Part shown: one piece after another, positions 41,325 to 49,304 of the stretch | How positions within the stretch are numbered: the first letter of the stretch is position 1 | Layout: each line of letters starts with the position of its first letter | Made by a program: the position numbers and the translations under genes | From: Thermobifida fusca NBRC 14071 = JCM 3263 | GTDB lineage: Bacteria > Actinomycetota > Actinomycetes > Streptosporangiales > Streptosporangiaceae | Length of the DNA stretch: 56,814 nt | Assembly: GCF_001592045.1 (NCBI RefSeq) | Contig: NZ_BCWB01000023.1 | Location: 1 to 56,814 of the forward strand | Direction of reading: 5' to 3' | Notes under the pieces: model-generated | Seen by the model: only the letters and a program-made list of their open reading frames with translations | The model's database searches: none | What the model was told of the DNA's origin: nothing

Positions 41325-41382
41325 GCGCGGCGCGTCTGCCGCGCCCGGGGAGGAAGGCGGGCCGTGGGCTCGCCTTCTCCCC
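41325..41382 (+). terminator. Tandem hairpins after the UMF1-type gene
   Basis: GCGCGGC (41325-41331) pairs with GCCGCGC (41338-41344). A longer stem from GGGGAGGAAGGCG to CGCCTTCTCCCC, with one bulge and one mismatch, spans 41347-41382. They begin 14 bases after the stop codon. There is no T-run. Confidence 0.55.
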
Positions 41383-41917
41383 TCGCCGCAGTCCGGACGC
41401 TTGTCCGGGGTGCCGTGCTCCCCGGTCTGGAGGCCGGGATTCAGCCTGCGCGGTAGGCGCACCACTTGGGTCGTTTCCTGTTTCGCCCGGTCCGGTCCGC
41501 TGGAGGCGGGGGCCTTCCCCGCCCGTCCAGCGGTGAGGAGGGTATGCGCGGCGTGGCTGAGCGCCGCCGAGCACCCGGCGGGCGAACCTGGGTGGCGGGT
41601 ACGGAAGATCCGCCTAACGCGGACGCAGCCGGTCCGCTTTTCAGGACACCATGCTCAAGGGCTGCAATCCTGGTGTGCCTGGGCTGCACGCCCAGCAACC
41701 GGGTCCGGTCCAGCGGGCTCCCGGGTCCTGATGCTGCGTCTGCGCGTCCCGCTGCCCGGAACATCCCGCGCAAAGTTTCCCTAAAGCTCCTTTGAGCTGG
41801 GCAGATTCCGTGTCCGTGCCGCAAGGGCGGGCGTCCACAATGCGGAGGTCAGCGGTCCCGGCTGTGGGGCTGCTGTGAAGGCGGGGCATTGTCGCACGGT
41901 TGGGTACTCACCGTCCG

Positions 41918-41947
41918 GGGAATCTTGAGACCGACCACTGCGTTCAT
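41918..41947 (+). promoter_or_regulatory. Sigma-R (SigR/SigH) promoter of rbpA
   Basis: GGGAAT at 41918-41923 and GTT at 41942-41944 are separated by exactly 18 bases, the consensus GGGAAT-N18-GTT of actinobacterial thiol-stress sigma factor R. The rbpA ATG is 42 bases past the GTT. In Streptomyces coelicolor rbpA is a known sigma-R target, so the site is very credible. It predicts induction by disulfide stress. Confidence 0.85.
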
Positions 41948-41986
41948 ACCCATGAGACCGCAAGAGCGCCTGGAGGCACCCATACG

Positions 41987-42376
41987 ATGGCCGAGCGAGC
42001 ACTTCGCGGAACCCGACTTGGGGCGATTAGCTACGAAAACGACCGCAATACCGACCTGGCTCCGCGCCAGGAGGTCACCTACACCTGCCCTCGGGGCCAT
42101 CGCTTCGCCGTCACTTTTGCCTCGGAAGCGGAAGTCCCGGTGACCTGGGAGTGCCGCTTCTGCGGTGAGAACGCTCTAGTGGTCAACGGCGAGAAGAAAC
42201 CGGCAGAAGAGAAGAAGACCAAACCTGCACGGACCCACTGGGACATGCTGCTGGAGCGGCGCAGCCTGGAAGACCTGGAAGAGGTCTTGGCGGAGCGGCT
42301 GGAAGTACTCCGCGCTCGGCGCCGCGAAGAGCAGAAGCAGATGCGTTCTCTGTCTCAGGAGCGGCGAAGCGCCTGA
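41987..42376 (+). CDS. rbpA: RNA polymerase-binding protein RbpA
   Basis: 129 residues. RbpA binds the beta' subunit and group I sigma factors and stabilises promoter complexes; in Streptomyces and mycobacteria it also affects rifampicin tolerance. The N-terminal basic region is TRLGAISYENDRNTDLAPRQ. The zinc-binding core carries YTCPRGHRFAVTF (Cys and His) and VTWECRFCGENALV (C-x-x-C). The C-terminal sigma-interaction domain reads TKPARTHWDMLLERRSLEDL then E-E-V-L-A-E-R-L-E-V-L-R. The start is ATG 41987, with GGAGG 10 bases upstream. It is transcribed from a sigma-R promoter and ends at a perfect terminator. Confidence 0.97.
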   Translation: MAERALRGTRLGAISYENDRNTDLAPRQEVTYTCPRGHRFAVTFASEAEVPVTWECRFCGENALVVNGEKKPAEEKKTKPARTHWDMLLERRSLEDLEEVLAERLEVLRARRREEQKQMRSLSQERRSA

Positions 42377-42385
42377 GGGCAGACG

Positions 42386-42419
42386 AAGGGCGGTCCAGGA
42401 GCGTCCTGGACCGCCTTTT
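42386..42419. terminator. Rho-independent terminator of rbpA (bidirectional)
   Basis: GGCGGTCCAGGA (42389-42400) and TCCTGGACCGCC (42404-42415) form a perfect 12-bp stem with a 3-base loop, followed by TTTT on the plus strand; the A residues on the other side serve the minus strand. It lies between rbpA and the convergent HAD phosphatase gene. Confidence 0.9.
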
Positions 42420-42435
42420 GTCATTTCCGCGGTGC

Positions 42436-43242
42436 TCAGTCAGCGGAAGTCGGCGTGGTGAACGGATCGTGGCTGCGGCCCACCAGTTCGGCGATCGACC
42501 CGAAGACGGCGGTGGGGCGGTAGGGGAAGCGCTCTGCGGTGGACGCGTCGGAGATCCCCGTCAAGACGAGGATGGTCTTCATTCCTGCTTCCAGTCCGGA
42601 GCGCACGTCGGTGTCCATTCGGTCACCGATCATCACCGTGTTCTCCGAGTGCGCTCCCAGGGTGCGCAGCGCCGAGCGCATCATCAGCGGGTTGGGCTTG
42701 CCCACGTAGTAGGGCGAGCGCCCGGTGGCCTTCTCGATGAGTGCGGCCACTGCCCCGGTCGCCGGAAGCGACCCTTCACGGCTGGGACCCTTCTCGTCCG
42801 GGTTGGTGGCGATGAACCGGGCACCGTTCTCCACCAGCCGGATGGCGCGGGTGATCGCTTCGAAGCTGTAGGTGCGGGTCTCCCCCAGCACCACGTAGTC
42901 GGGGTCGCTGTCGGTGAGGACGTATCCGGCGTTGTGCAACGCGGTGGTCAGTCCTGACTCCCCGATCACGTACGCGGAGCCGCCGGGCCGCTGCTCCTGC
43001 AGGAAGCGGGCCGTGGCCAGCGCCGAGGTCCAGATGGACTCCTCGGGGATGTCCAGTCCGCTGCGCAGCAGCCGCGCCCGCAAATCCCGAGGAGTGTAGA
43101 TGGAATTGTTGGTCAACACCATGAAGCGGGTGCCGTTGGCGCGCAGTTCCGCGACGAACTGGTCAGCCCCGGGGACAAGGTGCTCTTCCCGGACGAGCAC
43201 CCCGTCCATGTCCATCAGATAGTTGTAACCGGATTCTTGCAT
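42436..43242 (-). CDS. HAD-IIA family phosphatase (NagD-like)
   Basis: A 268-residue cytosolic sugar-phosphatase-type HAD enzyme with a C2 cap. Motif I is [13 protein letters not shown] (nucleophile Asp and acid Asp). Motif II is [15 protein letters not shown] (Thr), and the cap covers about 75-175 with [18 protein letters not shown]. Motif III is the Lys in [11 protein letters not shown], and motif IV is [19 protein letters not shown]. NagD-type enzymes hydrolyse nucleotide or sugar phosphates with loose specificity. ATG 43242 is taken; GTG 43245 directly before it is the alternative, and the frame continues upstream without homology. Confidence 0.88.
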   Translation of the reverse strand: MQESGYNYLMDMDGVLVREEHLVPGADQFVAELRANGTRFMVLTNNSIYTPRDLRARLLRSGLDIPEESIWTSALATARFLQEQRPGGSAYVIGESGLTTALHNAGYVLTDSDPDYVVLGETRTYSFEAITRAIRLVENGARFIATNPDEKGPSREGSLPATGAVAALIEKATGRSPYYVGKPNPLMMRSALRTLGAHSENTVMIGDRMDTDVRSGLEAGMKTILVLTGISDASTAERFPYRPTAVFGSIAELVGRSHDPFTTPTSAD

Positions 43243-43553
43243 CACGTACCGATTGTCCCATTGGTGGCCTGTACGGTGGGCCGCGCGACGCGGTGGCGGC
43301 GTCCGGTGAACCGTGGCTGGTGCCGTTTGCAGCAGGCCGGTTCCCTCTCTGGTGGCCCCGCTCCAGGTGTCCCGGCGCCGGACCGGTATCGCGGATCGTG
43401 TCCAAGAGGTCACGAGGGCGGCCCGCGACCGGAGTCTATGCGTCTTTGGCGGGGGGAGACAGGGGATCGCGGCAGGGTTTCGCCGTCTCGGCTTCCCGGG
43501 GTCCGGCAGAGTGCGACGGCGGCCCGCGGCCCTGGACGGGCGGAAGCGGGGGC
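43243..43553. other. Intergenic gap, nothing recognised
   Basis: 311 GC-rich bases separate the HAD gene start from the fxsA stop. Open frames cross it but none has a motif. The HAD promoter should lie at its left end. Confidence 0.4.
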
Positions 43554-44096
43554 TTAGCGGAGGGCGGGCGGGGCGCTGTCCCCCGGGCTGTTCCCCGGGT
43601 CGGGTTCGTCGTAGATGATGCGGCCCTGAATGATGCGGCCGGCACCGGGCCGCGGGTCACCGCCCGCGGGGGATGCGCCGGAGACGTAATCCTGCAAGGT
43701 GAGCAGGTCTGCTTCCATGCGGGCGCGCATCCGCTCCACGCGCCGCTGGAACCAGCGGTTGACGGCTCCGCGGAGCAGCGGGCGGGTCACGGGAAGGGCG
43801 AGGAGCGCACCCAGGATCCCGGTGAGGAACCCGGGGAGGATGAGAAGGGCGCCGCCAGCCAGCAGCATCAGAGTGTCCACCAGGTCAGCGCGGGGCGGCA
43901 CCCCGGTGCGCAGCGCCTGCTGGGCGTCGAGGTAGGCGCCGCGTCCGGCTCGGCGCACCACCAGCACGCCGGTGAGACTCAACGCGCCCAGTGCCACGAT
44001 CGTCCAGGCCACGCCGATCTGGCCGGCTACGAGGACGATCAGCCCGATCTCCACCAACGGCAGCGCCATGAGCGCGAGCACGGTCAACAGCGGCAT
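43554..44096 (-). CDS. fxsA: FxsA family membrane protein
   Basis: 180 residues. FxsA proteins are small cytoplasmic-membrane proteins; in E. coli FxsA relieves exclusion of phage T7 by the F-plasmid PifA. The first hydrophobic segment ([20 protein letters not shown]) contains the conserved P-x-x-E. It is followed by [19 protein letters not shown] with the family R-R-A-G, a short soluble helix ([20 protein letters not shown]) and [13 protein letters not shown]. The C-terminal ~70 residues are a basic helix and a Pro/Gly/Asp tail. ATG 44096 is preferred; GTG 44111 lies in frame just upstream. Confidence 0.82.
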   Translation of the reverse strand: MPLLTVLALMALPLVEIGLIVLVAGQIGVAWTIVALGALSLTGVLVVRRAGRGAYLDAQQALRTGVPPRADLVDTLMLLAGGALLILPGFLTGILGALLALPVTRPLLRGAVNRWFQRRVERMRARMEADLLTLQDYVSGASPAGGDPRPGAGRIIQGRIIYDEPDPGNSPGDSAPPALR

Positions 44097-44173
44097 AGTG
44101 CCCCATTCCACGCCGGATACCACTCTCTTCTTTTCAACGCGGCATTCCCGCGATGCGTTCCCCCTGCGGGGAA

Positions 44174-44196
44174 TCCGCGCGGGAAGAACCCGCGCG
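44174..44196 (-). terminator. Hairpin after lnt
   Basis: CCGCGCGGG (44174-44182) and CCCGCGCGG (44188-44196) are perfectly complementary around AAGAA. It lies 49 bases beyond the lnt stop and upstream of fxsA on the same strand, so it probably separates the two transcripts. Confidence 0.6.
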
Positions 44197-44244
44197 GCAG
44201 GGCGGTCGGGCGGGACGCAGCAGGCCACCGTCCCGGCCTCCAGA

Positions 44245-45828
44245 TCAGCCGGTGGGGGACGGTTCGGTCTTCTGCTGGTCCAGCTGCCCGGTCCGCAGCG
44301 CACTCCCCGCTGTGCGGCGGGCACGGACGAGGGCAGCGACGACCGCGCCCAGCCCGGCGAGGGTCAGCGCAAGCTCGGGAAGCGCGCCGAGCCGGGTTGC
44401 CGGGGTCAGTCCGCGCATCGCGGGAATCTCCGCGACGTGGACGGCGGGTTCCGCTTCGGGTGAGCGGTAGAGCACCTGTCCGCGGGCGTCGACCACGGCG
44501 CTGATCCCGCTCGTGGCGGCGATGACAGCGGGCCTGCCGTGCTCGACCGCACGCAGCCGGGTGATGGCCAGCTGCTGGTCGGACTGCCCGGTGAAGTTGT
44601 AGTTCGCGTTGTTGGTGGGCTCCACGATGATCTGCCCGCCTTCCGCGACGGCTTCGCGCACTGGGCGGTCGAAAGCGATATCGAAGCAGATGGCTACCGC
44701 GACCGTGGTGCCGTTCAGTTCCACCGCCCCCGGCTCGGTGCCGGGGACGGCGTCGCTGCTCACCTGTTCCAGGCGGGAGATGACGGTGGCGAACACGTCG
44801 CGGAAGGGCACATACTCCCCGAAAGGCACCAGGTAGCGCTTGGTGTAGTGGTCGCCGGGTCCGGTGTGCGGGTGCCACACCACGCTGCGGATCTCGCGTT
44901 CGGTGCCGTCGGGGCTGTAGCGGGTGATGCCGAACAGCAGCGGCGCCCCGATGTCCGCGGCGGCCTCGGAGATGAGGGAGGCGGCGTACGGGTCGGCGTA
45001 GGCGTCGATGTCGCTGGCGTTTTCCGGGAGGATGACCATCTCGGGCTGGGGCACTTCGCCTTCGCGGACCAGCCGTGCCAGTTCATGCACGCCGTCCACG
45101 TGGTTGCGCAGCACCTGCATCCGTTCGCCGAGGATGTTCATCTCGCCCACGTTGGGCACGTTGCCTTGGACGAGGGCGACGGTCACGGTGCGCTCCTCGT
45201 CCAGAGCGGTGGCGTGCAGGGCCAGGGTGCCTCCCAGAGGGAGGAGCACGATCGCGGTGAGTCCGCCGGTGAGGGCGAGCAGCGGTTGGCGTGCTCCCGG
45301 TTGGCAGTAGACCCCTTTCAAGGCGCGGGCTGCCGCGACGAGTGCCGCACCGGTCAGCGCGACCATGAAGGTGACCAGTGCGGAGGAGCCGAGGGCGGCA
45401 TAGCCCGCGAACGGGCTGTCTGGCTGGCTGAACGCCAGCTTGCCCCAGGGGAAGCCGCCGAGCGGGAAGCGTGCGCGGACAAACTCCTGGACCACCCACA
45501 GTGCCGCGGTCCACAGCGGCCAGCCGGGCAGCCGCGCCACCAAGGCGATCCCCATCGCCATGGGGATGAAGTAGACGGTTTCCGCGGCGGCGATGACCAG
45601 CCAGACGTCGATGCCGAAGACTTTCTGCCAGTGGACGAGCGGGACCATGAGGGAGGCCCCGGACAGCGCGCCCAGCCAGGCAGCCCGCCGGAGGTCCACC
45701 CCGTAGACCGCGGCTAGCAGCAGTGCCGGGCTGAGAACCGCGAGAGGCCACAGGCCGTACGGTTCTAGGGCGGCCAGCTGGGCCAGCCCGGACAGTGCAG
45801 CAGCCAGTGCGCGAAGAAGCAGGGTCAC
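44245..45828 (-). CDS. lnt: Apolipoprotein N-acyltransferase
   Basis: A 527-residue membrane enzyme that adds the third acyl chain to the N-terminal Cys of lipoproteins. An N-terminal block of about six transmembrane helices (residues 1-200) precedes a periplasmic nitrilase-like domain. The catalytic triad is visible: Glu in MVILPENASDID, Lys in HYTKRYLVPFGEYVPF and Cys in VAVAICFDIAFD. A last transmembrane segment (LALTLAGLGAVVAALV) is at about 490-510. In mycobacteria this enzyme is coupled to polyprenol-phosphate mannose synthase Ppm1; that gene is not adjacent here. The start is GTG 45828. The upstream 560-base gap leads to the divergent ABC ATPase gene. Confidence 0.92.
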   Translation of the reverse strand: MTLLLRALAAALSGLAQLAALEPYGLWPLAVLSPALLLAAVYGVDLRRAAWLGALSGASLMVPLVHWQKVFGIDVWLVIAAAETVYFIPMAMGIALVARLPGWPLWTAALWVVQEFVRARFPLGGFPWGKLAFSQPDSPFAGYAALGSSALVTFMVALTGAALVAAARALKGVYCQPGARQPLLALTGGLTAIVLLPLGGTLALHATALDEERTVTVALVQGNVPNVGEMNILGERMQVLRNHVDGVHELARLVREGEVPQPEMVILPENASDIDAYADPYAASLISEAAADIGAPLLFGITRYSPDGTEREIRSVVWHPHTGPGDHYTKRYLVPFGEYVPFRDVFATVISRLEQVSSDAVPGTEPGAVELNGTTVAVAICFDIAFDRPVREAVAEGGQIIVEPTNNANYNFTGQSDQQLAITRLRAVEHGRPAVIAATSGISAVVDARGQVLYRSPEAEPAVHVAEIPAMRGLTPATRLGALPELALTLAGLGAVVAALVRARRTAGSALRTGQLDQQKTEPSPTG

Positions 45829-46394
45829 GCGCCAAGCCTACGGGGTGGTGGCGGGCGAGGGGAACGCGCGGGACTGCGGGGGTGCGGAGAAAGGCCCGCC
45901 CACCCTTCGGACCGGTTCCGTCCCGTAGGCGGCGAGCTCGGAGACCGTTGTCTACTGGATGTTCGGGCCTTTTCCGGGTCCAACCCCCCGCCCGGCTGCG
46001 GTGTACTGGTCCTCCCACGCCGTGCGCCGAACCTGGTACATGGCGCGGCGTTTAACGCACGAGTGCCCAGGCCGCGAGCCGGTCCGTCCAGCGCTGGACT
46101 GGCCGCCAGCCTACCCAGACTCTCGCGCTGGTCCACCACCGCGTGCGTCCGTGTGTCGGCCGCACGAGGGCGGAAACAGCGCACGGCTGTGACGCCGTGG
46201 TCTGGTTGACGGCGCGTGTCAGGCTAACGCAATGCCGCTGCTGATGCCAGTCCTCACCGTCCCGAAAAAATCGATCAATTCGATCAGAGAATCGATCAAT
46301 TTTTGCGGATAGGTAGACAAATCGATCACTCTGGTGTTCGATCTGAGTGACATACCGATCCGTCATCGGTCAGAGACGAAGGAGCTGTGCACTC
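45829..46394. other. Divergent gap between lnt and the ABC ATPase gene
   Basis: No gene was supported in 566 bases. The lnt-proximal part is GC-rich and featureless. From 46255 on it is AT-rich and carries repeated TCGATCA elements (listed separately), followed by the ribosome site of the ATPase gene. Confidence 0.55.
46271..46344 (+). promoter_or_regulatory. Cluster of TCGATCA repeats upstream of the ABC ATPase gene
   Basis: TCGATCA occurs four times at 46271-46277, 46280-46286, 46292-46298 and 46322-46328, with a variant TCGATCT at 46338-46344, all in the same orientation. The ATG of the ATPase gene is at 46395. The clustering in an AT-rich stretch suggests a multi-site operator; no regulator known to me binds this motif. 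Confidence 0.6.
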
Positions 46395-47627
46395 ATGGCC
46401 GAGATCGTCCTCAGCGGCGTCGACAAGGTCTACAGCGGCGGCGTCAAAGCCGTGGACAACCTCAACCTCGAGATCAAGGACGGCGAGTTCATGGTGCTCG
46501 TCGGTCCGTCCGGATGCGGCAAGTCGACCGCGCTGCGGATGATCGCCGGCCTGGAGGAGATCACCGCGGGCACCCTCACCATCGGCGGCAAGGTCGTCAA
46601 CGACCTCCCGCCGAAGAGCCGCGACATCGCCATGGTCTTCCAGAACTACGCCCTCTACCCGCACATGACGGTGGAGCAGAACCTGGCGTTCGGTCTGAAG
46701 CTGCGCAAGACCCCCAAGGCTGAGATCGAGCGCCGGGTCAAGGAAGCCGCGGCCATGCTCGGTCTGGAGCCCTACCTCAAGCGCAAGCCGGCCGCGCTCT
46801 CCGGTGGTCAGCGCCAGCGTGTGGCGATGGGCCGGGCCATCGTCCGTGAACCGCAGGCGTTCCTCATGGACGAGCCGCTGTCCAACCTGGACGCCAAGCT
46901 GCGCGTGCAGATGCGCGCCTCCCTGCACCAGCTCCACGAGCGGCTGGGCGTCACCACCGTCTACGTCACCCACGACCAGGTCGAGGCGATGACCCTGGGC
47001 GACCGGGTGGCGGTCCTCAAGGACGGCAAGCTGCAGCAGGTCGACACGCCCAAGAACCTCTTCGACCACCCGGTCAACCTGTTCGTCGCCGGGTTCATCG
47101 GCTCGCCCGCGATGAACTTCGTCAACGCCCGCATCGAGGCGGAGAACGGCGGCGCCGCGCTGCGCTTCGCCGAGCACGTGCTGCACGTCAGCGAAGAGAG
47201 CCTGCGCGAGCACCCCGGCCTGGAGAAGTACTTCGGCCGCGAGATCATCCTGGGCATCCGCCCGTCCGACTTCGACGACGCCAACTTCGCTTCCCACCGC
47301 GGCAGCACCATCAACGTGACCGCCAACGTCACCGAGGAGCTCGGCACCGAGATCAACGTGATCTTCGCGGTGGACGCCCCGCCGGTGCAGCACGAAGCCA
47401 CGGCCGCGCTGGCTGCCGGGGCCGCCGGCAACGGGGACAGCGACGACGCGGCGCTGCCGCTGGCCGGTGAGAACAAGACCTTCTTCACCGCCCGAGTCAA
47501 CCCGCGCAGCTCGGTCCGCCCCGGCCACCCGATCTCCTTGACCGTGGACACCCGCCGCCTGCACTACTTCGACCCGTCCAGCGGTCTGGCCATCGGCCAC
47601 CCCGCCAACACCGCGGCCGGCGTCTAG
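46395..47627 (+). CDS. msiK: Sugar ABC transporter ATPase, MsiK/UgpC-like
   Basis: A 410-residue cytosolic ATPase of the MalK branch. Walker A is [14 protein letters not shown], the Q-loop is [14 protein letters not shown], the signature is [14 protein letters not shown], Walker B is [15 protein letters not shown] and the switch His is [11 protein letters not shown]. The C-terminal regulatory (TOBE/OB) domain from about residue 235 starts [11 protein letters not shown]. In streptomycetes one MsiK energises many oligosaccharide importers, including cellobiose and maltose systems; the absence of permease and binding-protein genes here fits that shared role. An Ala/Gly/Asp-rich insert (about residues 338-360) lies in the regulatory domain. 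The start is ATG 46395 with GAAGGAG. The TCGATCA cluster upstream is likely its control region. Confidence 0.92.
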   Translation: MAEIVLSGVDKVYSGGVKAVDNLNLEIKDGEFMVLVGPSGCGKSTALRMIAGLEEITAGTLTIGGKVVNDLPPKSRDIAMVFQNYALYPHMTVEQNLAFGLKLRKTPKAEIERRVKEAAAMLGLEPYLKRKPAALSGGQRQRVAMGRAIVREPQAFLMDEPLSNLDAKLRVQMRASLHQLHERLGVTTVYVTHDQVEAMTLGDRVAVLKDGKLQQVDTPKNLFDHPVNLFVAGFIGSPAMNFVNARIEAENGGAALRFAEHVLHVSEESLREHPGLEKYFGREIILGIRPSDFDDANFASHRGSTINVTANVTEELGTEINVIFAVDAPPVQHEATAALAAGAAGNGDSDDAALPLAGENKTFFTARVNPRSSVRPGHPISLTVDTRRLHYFDPSSGLAIGHPANTAAGV

Positions 47628-47653
47628 TCGACGGAGCGTTCATCGTCCACACT

Positions 47654-47682
47654 TCGGGGCGTCCCTTGCCGGGGCGCCCCGA
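47654..47682. terminator. Hairpin between the ABC ATPase gene and the convergent glycosyltransferase gene
   Basis: TCGGGGCGTCCC (47654-47665) and GGGGCGCCCCGA (47671-47682) form a 12-bp stem with one G-U pair and a 5-base loop. It lies 27 bases after the ATPase stop and 28 bases after the end of the convergent gene, so it can terminate both. Confidence 0.6.
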
Positions 47683-47709
47683 CTGCTTGCAGCCCGGTGC
47701 GGCCGCAGC

Positions 47710-48840
47710 TCAGTCCAGCAGCGCCAGCATTCGCTCCGCCGACGCCTGCCACGTCCACTCGGCCAGCACCCACTCCCGGCCGCGTTTACCCATCGTCTGC
47801 GCGGTCTCCGGGTCAGCCAGCAGAGCTGCGGCATGCTCGGCGACCGCCGCGGGATTCCGGCCGTCGACCACGAACCCGGTGTCGCCGTGCTGCACGGTGT
47901 CGGGCGCTCCCCCTGATGCGCCGACCAGCACCGGGAGTCCGCTCGCAGCAGCTTCCAGGTAGACGATGCCGAGCCCTTCCGCTTCCAAGCCGAACCGCCG
48001 GGTCCGCGAGGGCATAGCGAACACGTCGGCGGCAGCGAAGAACGCGGGCAGCTCCGCGTGCGGGCGGCCGCCCGTGAAGACGACGGCCTCGGCCACCCCC
48101 GCCCGTTCCGCGAGCGTGTGCAGACGCCGCTCATCCGGTCCTTTCCCCACGACCAGCAGCCGAGCGTCCGGAACCCGTTCCCGGATCTGCGGCAGCGCTC
48201 TGATCAGGGTGTCCACGCCTTTGCGCGGTACGAGACGCGCCACACACAACACGACCGGCGCGTCCCCCAGCCCGTAGCGGCCCCGCACCCCGGAGCCGTC
48301 CACGTCCGGGTGGAACAGGTCAGGGTCCACCCCGGGCACAAGCCGGACCAGTTTCTCCCGGTCCGCGGGGGCTAACGCGCGCTCCAACGCGGACCGGGTG
48401 AACCGGCCCAGGTAGGTGAGGGCATCGACATGCCGTCCGATACGGCGCAGCAGCGCCCGCGAACCCGGCAGCCGCGCCCACCACACTTCGTGTCCGTGCG
48501 TCATGGCGACAATCCGGCGGGCTCCGGCCGCGCGCAGGCGGCGGGCTGCTAAGCCCAGCGGGGCGGCCGCCCCGAACAGCACCCGGTCGCAGGCGTACTC
48601 CCGTAGCAGCGCGGCGGCCCGGGCAGCCACCCGCGGCGTGGGAAGCAGCGTGGTGGCGCGGTCCCGGACTACGGGAAAATCCAGCCGCGCGTCGAAATCG
48701 CCGTCCCCCGGCGACGTGGAGGTGTAGACGACCACGCCACCGTGGCAGGCCAGGCGGACGGCCAGTTCATAGCAGAACGTCTCGATTCCGCCCTGGCGCG
48801 GTGGAAAGTCGTTGGTCACCAAGAGTGTCCGCCCCGGCAT
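47710..48840 (-). CDS. GT4 glycosyltransferase, PimB-like mannosyltransferase
   Basis: A 376-residue GT-B enzyme. It begins RTLLVTNDFPPRQGGIETFC (glycine-rich acceptor loop), with MTHGHEVWWARLPGSR, the donor-domain ARLVPRKGVDTLIRALPQI, and the catalytic-region E-x7-E of EAEGLGIVYLEAAASG. The pattern fits GDP-mannose-dependent alpha-1,6 phosphatidylinositol monomannoside mannosyltransferase (PimB), which adds the second mannose to phosphatidylinositol mannosides on the inner face of the membrane. Other GT4 enzymes with the same start exist, so the substrate is a probable assignment. ATG 48840 starts the homology; a longer frame upstream lacks it. Confidence 0.78.
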   Translation of the reverse strand: MPGRTLLVTNDFPPRQGGIETFCYELAVRLACHGGVVVYTSTSPGDGDFDARLDFPVVRDRATTLLPTPRVAARAAALLREYACDRVLFGAAAPLGLAARRLRAAGARRIVAMTHGHEVWWARLPGSRALLRRIGRHVDALTYLGRFTRSALERALAPADREKLVRLVPGVDPDLFHPDVDGSGVRGRYGLGDAPVVLCVARLVPRKGVDTLIRALPQIRERVPDARLLVVGKGPDERRLHTLAERAGVAEAVVFTGGRPHAELPAFFAAADVFAMPSRTRRFGLEAEGLGIVYLEAAASGLPVLVGASGGAPDTVQHGDTGFVVDGRNPAAVAEHAAALLADPETAQTMGKRGREWVLAEWTWQASAERMLALLD

Positions 48841-48975
48841 CAGTTCAGGCCCCCGTCCTTTGTCGTTTCTGGTCCTGACCGTGGTTTTTAGTCGCCTCAG
48901 CCGCATATCCACAGCGAGACCCACCGGAGCCGGTCAAACGTTATACGGAAATCTCTCCCTTGCAGGGAGGACAGC

Positions 48976-49155
48976 ATGAGGCATGCGCCGGCCCCTGCCC
49001 CTTCCTCTGCCCCCATCGCGCTGGAACGTGCAGACCTGGGGGGTTTCGCCGGTGACGCACGGCGCCAGGAAAAAGGCAACGGTCATACCCCACGGCGGCA
49101 GATGACCCGAAAAGCGGAGTCTGTCGCTGTGTTCCCGCAGCACCTGCCCGCTTGA
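48976..49155 (+). CDS. Possible small protein, 59 aa
   Basis: ATG 48976 follows GGGAGGA at ideal spacing, in a gap with no other gene. The product is polar: an Ala/Pro N-terminus (MRHAPAPAPSSAPIALER), then ADLGGFAGDARRQEKGN and a basic C-terminal half ending VFPQHLPA. It has no membrane segment and I recognise no family. Third-position GC is only about two-thirds, below neighbouring genes, which argues against coding. CTCCCT-TGC-AGGGAG (48955-48969) can fold over the ribosome site. I list it as a candidate only. Confidence 0.25.
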   Translation: MRHAPAPAPSSAPIALERADLGGFAGDARRQEKGNGHTPRRQMTRKAESVAVFPQHLPA

Positions 49156-49203
49156 CCGCGCCCGGGCCGGTGTGGCGCCCCTTCCCGGCTGGTCGGCAGC
49201 ACA

Positions 49204-49244
49204 CCACGGGGATGCCGGAACCGGTGCACCGGCATCCCCCGTGG
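49204..49244 (-). terminator. Terminator of helY
   Basis: CCACGGGGATGCCGG and CCGGCATCCCCCGTGG pair over about 15 bp with one bulged base and a 10-base loop. It lies 60 bases past the helY stop. There is no clear T-run. Confidence 0.55.
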
Positions 49245-49304
49245 CTTAGAAGGACGGTCTGCGGCTCGGGATACTGCCCGCGGGCTGCCGCGGCAGTGGC
49301 GGTG

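Larger units (their letters stand above)
41312..41986. other. Gap upstream of rbpA: terminators, then a sigma-R promoter
   Basis: Directly after the transporter stop are two hairpins (41325-41344 and 41347-41382). At the right end is the rbpA promoter (41918-41947). The ~530 bases between hold no supported gene; open frames on both strands lack motifs and ribosome sites. Confidence 0.6.
48841..49304. other. Gap between the glycosyltransferase start and the helY stop
   Basis: 464 bases. They hold a weakly supported 59-codon frame with a good ribosome site (48976-49155), a small hairpin covering that ribosome site (48955-48969), and the helY terminator (49204-49244). Promoter elements for the glycosyltransferase should lie at the left end. 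Confidence 0.5.
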
